Assembly: GCA_934418295.1 (NCBI GenBank) | Contig: CAKRWZ010000002.1 | Span: 1 to 64,000, forward strand | Direction: 5' to 3' | Source: an uncultured Mediterraneibacter sp. | GTDB taxonomy: Bacteria > Bacillota > Clostridia > Lachnospirales > Lachnospiraceae | DNA length: 64,000 nucleotides | In this document: piece after piece, positions 60,364-64,000 of the stretch | How the letters are laid out: each line of letters starts with the position of its first letter | Position numbering within the stretch: position 1 is the first letter of the stretch | Notes under the pieces: generated by a model | Told to the model about the DNA's origin: nothing | The model's input: only the letters and a program-made list of their open reading frames with translations | Databases searched by the model: none | Translations under genes and position numbers: made by a program

Positions 60364-60487
60364 TTTTGGCGTAGTTACGTTCTGGAAAAGGGAAAAAGAA
60401 TCTGTAAAATATGGGATTAAGAAACCGGTAACGAAAGGCTTCCGGGAAAACAGGTGCAGTAAAATTGCTGCAAAAAGGAGGAAAAAG

Positions 60488-61054
60488 ATGAAACAATGTG
60501 ATAACGGACATTTTTATGATGAGAAGCGGTTTGAGAGCTGCCCTTACTGCCAGGAGCAGTCGGGAGCAGGAAAAACAATGGCAGTGTCTTCGGCGTCTCC
60601 GGTCTCTGACGATATCGGGAAAACGGTAGCGGCGATCCCGGGAGGGGGAGCGACGGAATTGGACCGTGGCAAAACGGTGGGAATCATTCAGAAAAAGATC
60701 GGGATGGATCCGGCAGTGGGATTTTTGATCTGTATCGCCGGTCCGCATAAAGGAAATGATTACAAGCTGGTCGCAGGCAGAAACTTTATCGGAAGGGCGG
60801 CGGCTATGGACGTTACATTGGCAGATGATGATACCGTTTCCAGAGAAAGCCATGCGCTGGTGACCTATGATGCAAAACACAATACCTTTTCTTTATCACC
60901 GGGGCAGGGAAGAGGAATTACCTATTGCAATGATGAGCAGGTGGAAATGGTACGCTCCCTTCATGCATATGATGTGATTGAAGTAGGAAAAAGTCAGTTA
61001 TTGTTTTTACCTCTTTGCGGGGAGCAGTTCCGTTGGGATGAGGCAGAAGAATGA
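60488..61054 (+). CDS. Zinc-ribbon + FHA domain protein
   Basis: The start is ATG 60488 after AAAGGAGG. The 188 residues have an N-terminal zinc ribbon-like segment (KQCDNGHFYDEKRFESCPYC: Cys4, then Cys18 and Cys21, with His8), a flexible linker with three similar Thr sites (GKTMAV, GKTVAAI, GKTVGII), and an FHA domain (about 95-185: FIGRAAAMDVTLADDDTVSR, ESHALVTYD). FHA domains bind phosphothreonine, so the repeated GKT segments may be kinase targets as in FhaA/GarA-type proteins; this is inference. First gene of the operon; overlaps the phosphatase gene by four bases. Confidence 0.85.
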   Translation: MKQCDNGHFYDEKRFESCPYCQEQSGAGKTMAVSSASPVSDDIGKTVAAIPGGGATELDRGKTVGIIQKKIGMDPAVGFLICIAGPHKGNDYKLVAGRNFIGRAAAMDVTLADDDTVSRESHALVTYDAKHNTFSLSPGQGRGITYCNDEQVEMVRSLHAYDVIEVGKSQLLFLPLCGEQFRWDEAEE

Positions 61055-61962
61055 GCAGGCTTGGGGCGTGGCTGAAAGAAAGACGAAGCCTGAAAGAACA
61101 TCGAAAGGAAGAAGGCACGGAAAGAGTATCCCAAATGACCGCTACTTGCAGGCTGGAAACACAGATCCCGGAATTGGAGGCGGCAAATCTTCAGGGAATG
61201 GGAAGCCGCACCGAACAGCAGGATGCATTCGCGCTTTCTAAGTTGGATCAATATGAAGAGCAAGGGATCCTGGCGGTGCTTTGTGACGGGATGGGCGGCA
61301 TGGCAGAAGGCGGTCGGATCGCCAGACAGACTGTGGCGGAGATCCTTTCGGCATTTCCATGGAAAGACGATTCTGTCATACAAGAGAAAATCCGGGAGAT
61401 CAGCCAAAGCGTTTACCGGCAGTTTTGCGGACACGGAGGGGCGACCCTGGTGGCAGCATTGCTCCGGGAAAATCAGCTTTCTTTCTGGTGCGTGGGAGAC
61501 AGCGATCTGTTTTTATTGCGGGACGGCAGTTTATATGCTTTAAATATTCGGCAGGAGTTTCGCAATGAACTGCTTTTGAGGGCGTTGGAAGGAGTTTTTC
61601 CGCCGGAAAAAGCCTATGCAGACCCACAGGCAGGAGCGCTTTCTGAATATATCGGAAAAGAAGTCTTGCGAATAGATGCCACCAGAAAACCGTTTGTGCT
61701 GCAGCCCGAGGATACCCTTCTGCTGTGTTCGGACGGGGTCAGCGACACGTTGACGCTGAAACAGATCCGGGAAGCCATGAAGGAAGATCCGTTCAACTGC
61801 TGCAGCAGGATGGAAAAAGAAATCTTGGAAGCAGCCAAACCAAATCAGGATAATTATACGGCAATCGTATTGAAATATCATGGAAAACAGGAAACAGAAA
61901 AACAAAAAACAGAAAAGCAGGAAATGGAAAACGATGAAGGAGAAGTGGGGGTAAAAAGATGA
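61051..61962 (+). CDS. PP2C-type serine/threonine phosphatase
   Basis: A metal-dependent phosphatase of 303 residues that should reverse the kinase of the same operon. The PP2C motifs are SRTEQQDAFAL, VLCDGMGGMAEGG, GGATLVAALL, WCVGDSDLFLL, LLCSDGVSDTL and NQDNYTAIVLKY. The first motif lacks the usual Asn (RTxNQD reads RTEQQD) but keeps the metal Asp. There is a long charged tail with KQETEKQKTEKQEMEN. Overlaps of four bases at both ends (ATGA) show tight coupling in the operon. Confidence 0.9.
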   Translation: MSRLGAWLKERRSLKEHRKEEGTERVSQMTATCRLETQIPELEAANLQGMGSRTEQQDAFALSKLDQYEEQGILAVLCDGMGGMAEGGRIARQTVAEILSAFPWKDDSVIQEKIREISQSVYRQFCGHGGATLVAALLRENQLSFWCVGDSDLFLLRDGSLYALNIRQEFRNELLLRALEGVFPPEKAYADPQAGALSEYIGKEVLRIDATRKPFVLQPEDTLLLCSDGVSDTLTLKQIREAMKEDPFNCCSRMEKEILEAAKPNQDNYTAIVLKYHGKQETEKQKTEKQEMENDEGEVGVKR

Positions 61963-63263
61963 AAAAGAAAATAACATCACCAAAACAGCTGATCGCGATT
62001 TTTTTGGCGACAGTAGGTGTGCTCAGCATGGTGCTGGGAGTGATCGGCATCACTTCCGGCGGAAAATCGTCACCGAATGAGGCGAGAAACGGAGTCGTAT
62101 TTATTTACACGGAATTTCAGGATGATGCAGGTAATGTTTACAGTGCCACCGGAACAGGTTGGGCGATCGGAAAACCCGGAAAAGATGTACAATATATTGT
62201 AACTAACGGACACGTTGTACAATATGCGCACTTGACGGGTGGAGTGATCCGGGTATATTTCTCGGTGGCAGAGAATGATTTTATGGTGCCGCAGGTGGTA
62301 TATTACTCCGATCCGGCGGAGAAAGATGTGGCGATCCTTAAGCTTCCGACTGCCACAGACAAAAGAACGGCACTGCGTCTGAAAGCTTCCGACCAGGTGG
62401 AGGCAGGAGATACGGCTTACGCGCTGGGTTATCCGGGAACTTCTTCCCAGAGACAGGAATATCTGACCTATGATGAATCGGATATCACCATGACCAAAGG
62501 AATCGTCAGCAAACAGATGAACCCGTCGGGAGTGGGCTATTCGGCATTTCAGATGGACACTTACATATCCGGCGGAAATTCCGGAGGTCCGTTGGTAGAT
62601 GAAGACGGAAACGTGATCGGGATCAATACATTGGGTGCCATCGACCCGGAGACCGGAACAGAATTGGGAATGAATTATGCCATTGTCATGGATGAACTGA
62701 CCAAGATCCTGGACAGCGAAGGACTGGATTATACGATGGCAGGCAGCGGTTTTGGTGCTCCGTGGATGGCGTATCTGTTCCTTCCGCTGGCGGTATTGAC
62801 GTTGGCAGGGGCAGCCGTATTGTTTATGCAGGAGAAAAAAAGCGGAAAGATTTCATCAGCGACTTCTGCAGGAGCAAAGAACGGCACTCCGATAGGTCGG
62901 AAACCGGAAGGGAAAGTACAGGCAGCCAAAACAGACGGGGTCAGAGCAGTTTTGCGCGGTGTGACGGGAGCTTATGCCGGACAGACCTTTGATCTGACGA
63001 AAGGAAGCGTTGTGTTGGGGCGTGATCCGTCGGCCTGCAACATTGTGTTTGACAAAGCAACGCCGGGAATCAGCGGCAATCATTGCCAGGTAGCTTACAA
63101 TGCTTCGGAAGGATGCTTTTTGCTTACGGATCACGGCTCTACGTACGGAACCTTCCTTGGAAACGGGAAAAAGCTGGCGGCCCAGGTTACAGAGAAGCTG
63201 GCAGCCGGAGATACCTTCTACCTGTGCGACACGGCAAACCGGTTTGCGGTGACGAAGGAGTGA
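61959..63263 (+). CDS. Membrane trypsin-like (HtrA-type) protease with cytoplasmic FHA domain
   Basis: The 434 residues contain an N-terminal membrane helix (about 10-32), a trypsin-like domain (about 40-260), a second membrane helix (about 266-288) and an FHA domain (about 330-430: GSVVLGRDPSACNIVF, GISGNHCQVAYN). The catalytic triad is His85 (TNGHVV), Asp123 (KDVAILKL) and Ser208 (GGNSGGPL). The arrangement puts the protease outside and the FHA inside, so a phosphorylated partner could control a surface protease. No PDZ domain is present. Overlaps the phosphatase gene by four bases. Confidence 0.9.
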   Translation: MKKKITSPKQLIAIFLATVGVLSMVLGVIGITSGGKSSPNEARNGVVFIYTEFQDDAGNVYSATGTGWAIGKPGKDVQYIVTNGHVVQYAHLTGGVIRVYFSVAENDFMVPQVVYYSDPAEKDVAILKLPTATDKRTALRLKASDQVEAGDTAYALGYPGTSSQRQEYLTYDESDITMTKGIVSKQMNPSGVGYSAFQMDTYISGGNSGGPLVDEDGNVIGINTLGAIDPETGTELGMNYAIVMDELTKILDSEGLDYTMAGSGFGAPWMAYLFLPLAVLTLAGAAVLFMQEKKSGKISSATSAGAKNGTPIGRKPEGKVQAAKTDGVRAVLRGVTGAYAGQTFDLTKGSVVLGRDPSACNIVFDKATPGISGNHCQVAYNASEGCFLLTDHGSTYGTFLGNGKKLAAQVTEKLAAGDTFYLCDTANRFAVTKE

Positions 63264-63268
63264 CGGGC

Positions 63269-63625
63269 ATGGAATGGTATTGTTTGTCCCAGGGGATCGT
63301 TGCGCCGGCGGCGGAAGTGCGCTGGGAGGATTTAGATGCAGAAGCCATTTACCGGCTGGATGCGACCGGTAACCTCTGTCCGGAAAAGCCGGAGGAGTGG
63401 GATGCGGATCAGAAAAGTCCGGTTCTTCAGGCAGAGGAAGGCGTCTTGGCATACAGCAGGGGATTTTGTATAGATCCCCTGGAGATCCAGGTGGAATTTC
63501 TGAAAGCCGAAAATGCAAAAGAATGGCTGGAAGCACTGGCGATCCGCCATTTTGAACGAGTGCGCCGGTTGGGAGAAGAAATATGGGCATTGGCCGGAAT
63601 CAAGGAGGAGGATAAATGGATATAG
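63269..63625 (+). CDS. Unknown small protein of the FHA-kinase operon
   Basis: The start is ATG 63269 after AAGGAG, five bases behind the protease stop. The 118 residues have no membrane helix and no clear motif; segments include EWYCLSQGIVAPAAEVRWED, YRLDATGNLCPEKPEEWDAD and EWLEALAIRHFERVRRLGEE. The end overlaps the kinase start by ten bases. Operon position suggests an adaptor or a substrate, but nothing in the sequence shows which. Confidence 0.75.
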   Translation: MEWYCLSQGIVAPAAEVRWEDLDAEAIYRLDATGNLCPEKPEEWDADQKSPVLQAEEGVLAYSRGFCIDPLEIQVEFLKAENAKEWLEALAIRHFERVRRLGEEIWALAGIKEEDKWI

Positions 63626-64000
63626 AGCGTATTTGTTATGGCTGCTTCCGGGAAAAAGATCCGGGGGTCTGCCCATACTGCGGCTTCGATGAGGCGGCAG
63701 AACAGCCGTTTCTGGCACTTCCGCTGGGAACGATCTTAAACGGAAGATATATGGTGGGAAAGGTCCTGGGAATCGGAGGCTTCGGAATCACGTATCTGGG
63801 GTTTGACCTGACGCTGGAAATCAAGGTGGCCATCAAAGAATATATGCCTGCGGGTATGGCAACCAGAAGCCCGGAACGCTACACGGTAACGTTGACAGGC
63901 CGACTGGAAAATGAATACCGGGCCGGAGAAGAAAAATTTTTGGATGAGGCCAGGATCCTGGCAAAGCTTCAGGAATCTCCGCATATTGTATCGGTTCAGA
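63616..64000 (+). CDS. Serine/threonine protein kinase with N-terminal zinc ribbon (3' end outside window)
   Basis: The ATG at 63616 follows CAAGGAGGAGG. The visible 128 residues start with a zinc ribbon (RICYGCFREKDPGVCPYCGF: Cys pairs C-x2-C). The Hanks-type kinase domain then begins: the glycine loop is LGIGGFGITYLGFD, the ATP lysine lies in KVAIKEYMP, and the alpha-C Glu may be in FLDEARILAKLQ. The frame is open to base 64000. It overlaps the preceding gene by ten bases. The shared zinc ribbon with the FHA protein suggests a common docking feature. Confidence 0.9.
   Translation, partial: MDIERICYGCFREKDPGVCPYCGFDEAAEQPFLALPLGTILNGRYMVGKVLGIGGFGITYLGFDLTLEIKVAIKEYMPAGMATRSPERYTVTLTGRLENEYRAGEEKFLDEARILAKLQESPHIVSVQ

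Overview
The window looks like chromosome of a spore-forming, anaerobic Gram-positive bacterium of the Clostridia, most likely Lachnospiraceae. The signs are: single-membrane envelope genes only; sporulation genes of the clostridial type (spoIIR, and a DUF3794/LysM protein resembling SipL of Clostridioides difficile, in place of SpoVID); type III glutamine synthetase; the large clostridial/Bacillus-type SRP RNA; AGGAGG ribosome sites; and sigma-A promoters with 17-base spacers. Base composition is near 50% G+C by eye. The species cannot be named from sequence alone. Nearly everything is core chromosome; no phage, IS transposase, CRISPR array or rRNA operon was seen.

Layout. 1-5.3 kb: end of an unknown gene, then a minus-strand operon plsC-pncB-ddl-murF (lipid, NAD and peptidoglycan precursors). 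5.3-11.7 kb: PrcB-like lipoprotein + sipL with a sigma-E-like promoter, ispE, a GntR regulator, spoIIR with a sigma-F-like promoter, a CDF metal exporter and an acyl-ACP thioesterase. 12-19.4 kb: cvfB-type S1 protein, dnaE, pfkA, murI and a DUF1934 protein, then an unknown membrane protein. 19.5-26.8 kb: cardiolipin synthase, a secreted trigger-factor-like foldase, a two-gene minus-strand island of unknown function, a SPOR-tagged amidase and a CorC/HlyC protein. 27-31 kb: murB-rapZ-whiA-crh and a lipid kinase, then tRNA-Glu. 31.4-43 kb: glnN, a DUF1700-type protein, a degenerate GGDEF-EAL protein, a VanY-type carboxypeptidase, dgt, an HTH protein, and an ECF sigma / membrane anti-sigma pair. 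43-46.2 kb: tadA, a DUF1538 membrane protein coupled to a tandem PII-like protein, and the SRP RNA. 46.3-53 kb: a B12/radical SAM protein, a 31-residue membrane peptide, a VanW protein, an AIR-synthase-like protein, Lrp + aminotransferase, and trmL. 53-57.9 kb: the str operon rpsL-rpsG-fusA-tuf with a structured intercistronic RNA. 58-64 kb: a membrane protein, a membrane-embedded LuxR regulator, and a phospho-signalling operon (FHA protein, PP2C phosphatase, membrane trypsin-like protease with a cytosolic FHA domain, an unknown protein, and a Ser/Thr kinase running off the end).

The observations most worth a second look are: (1) a dispersed element of about 43 bp, with three good copies and two decayed ones, each good copy lying just behind an ordinary intrinsic terminator and showing a compensated base-pair change in its stem; (2) the zinc-ribbon/FHA/PP2C/protease/kinase operon at the right edge; (3) the DUF1538 membrane protein with a fused double PII-like sensor; (4) an HPr paralogue with Asp in place of His15 in the rapZ-whiA context, i.e. 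a Crh counterpart; (5) the structured rpsL-rpsG spacer. All functional statements come from reading the sequence and from knowledge of the families. No database search or folding program was run.
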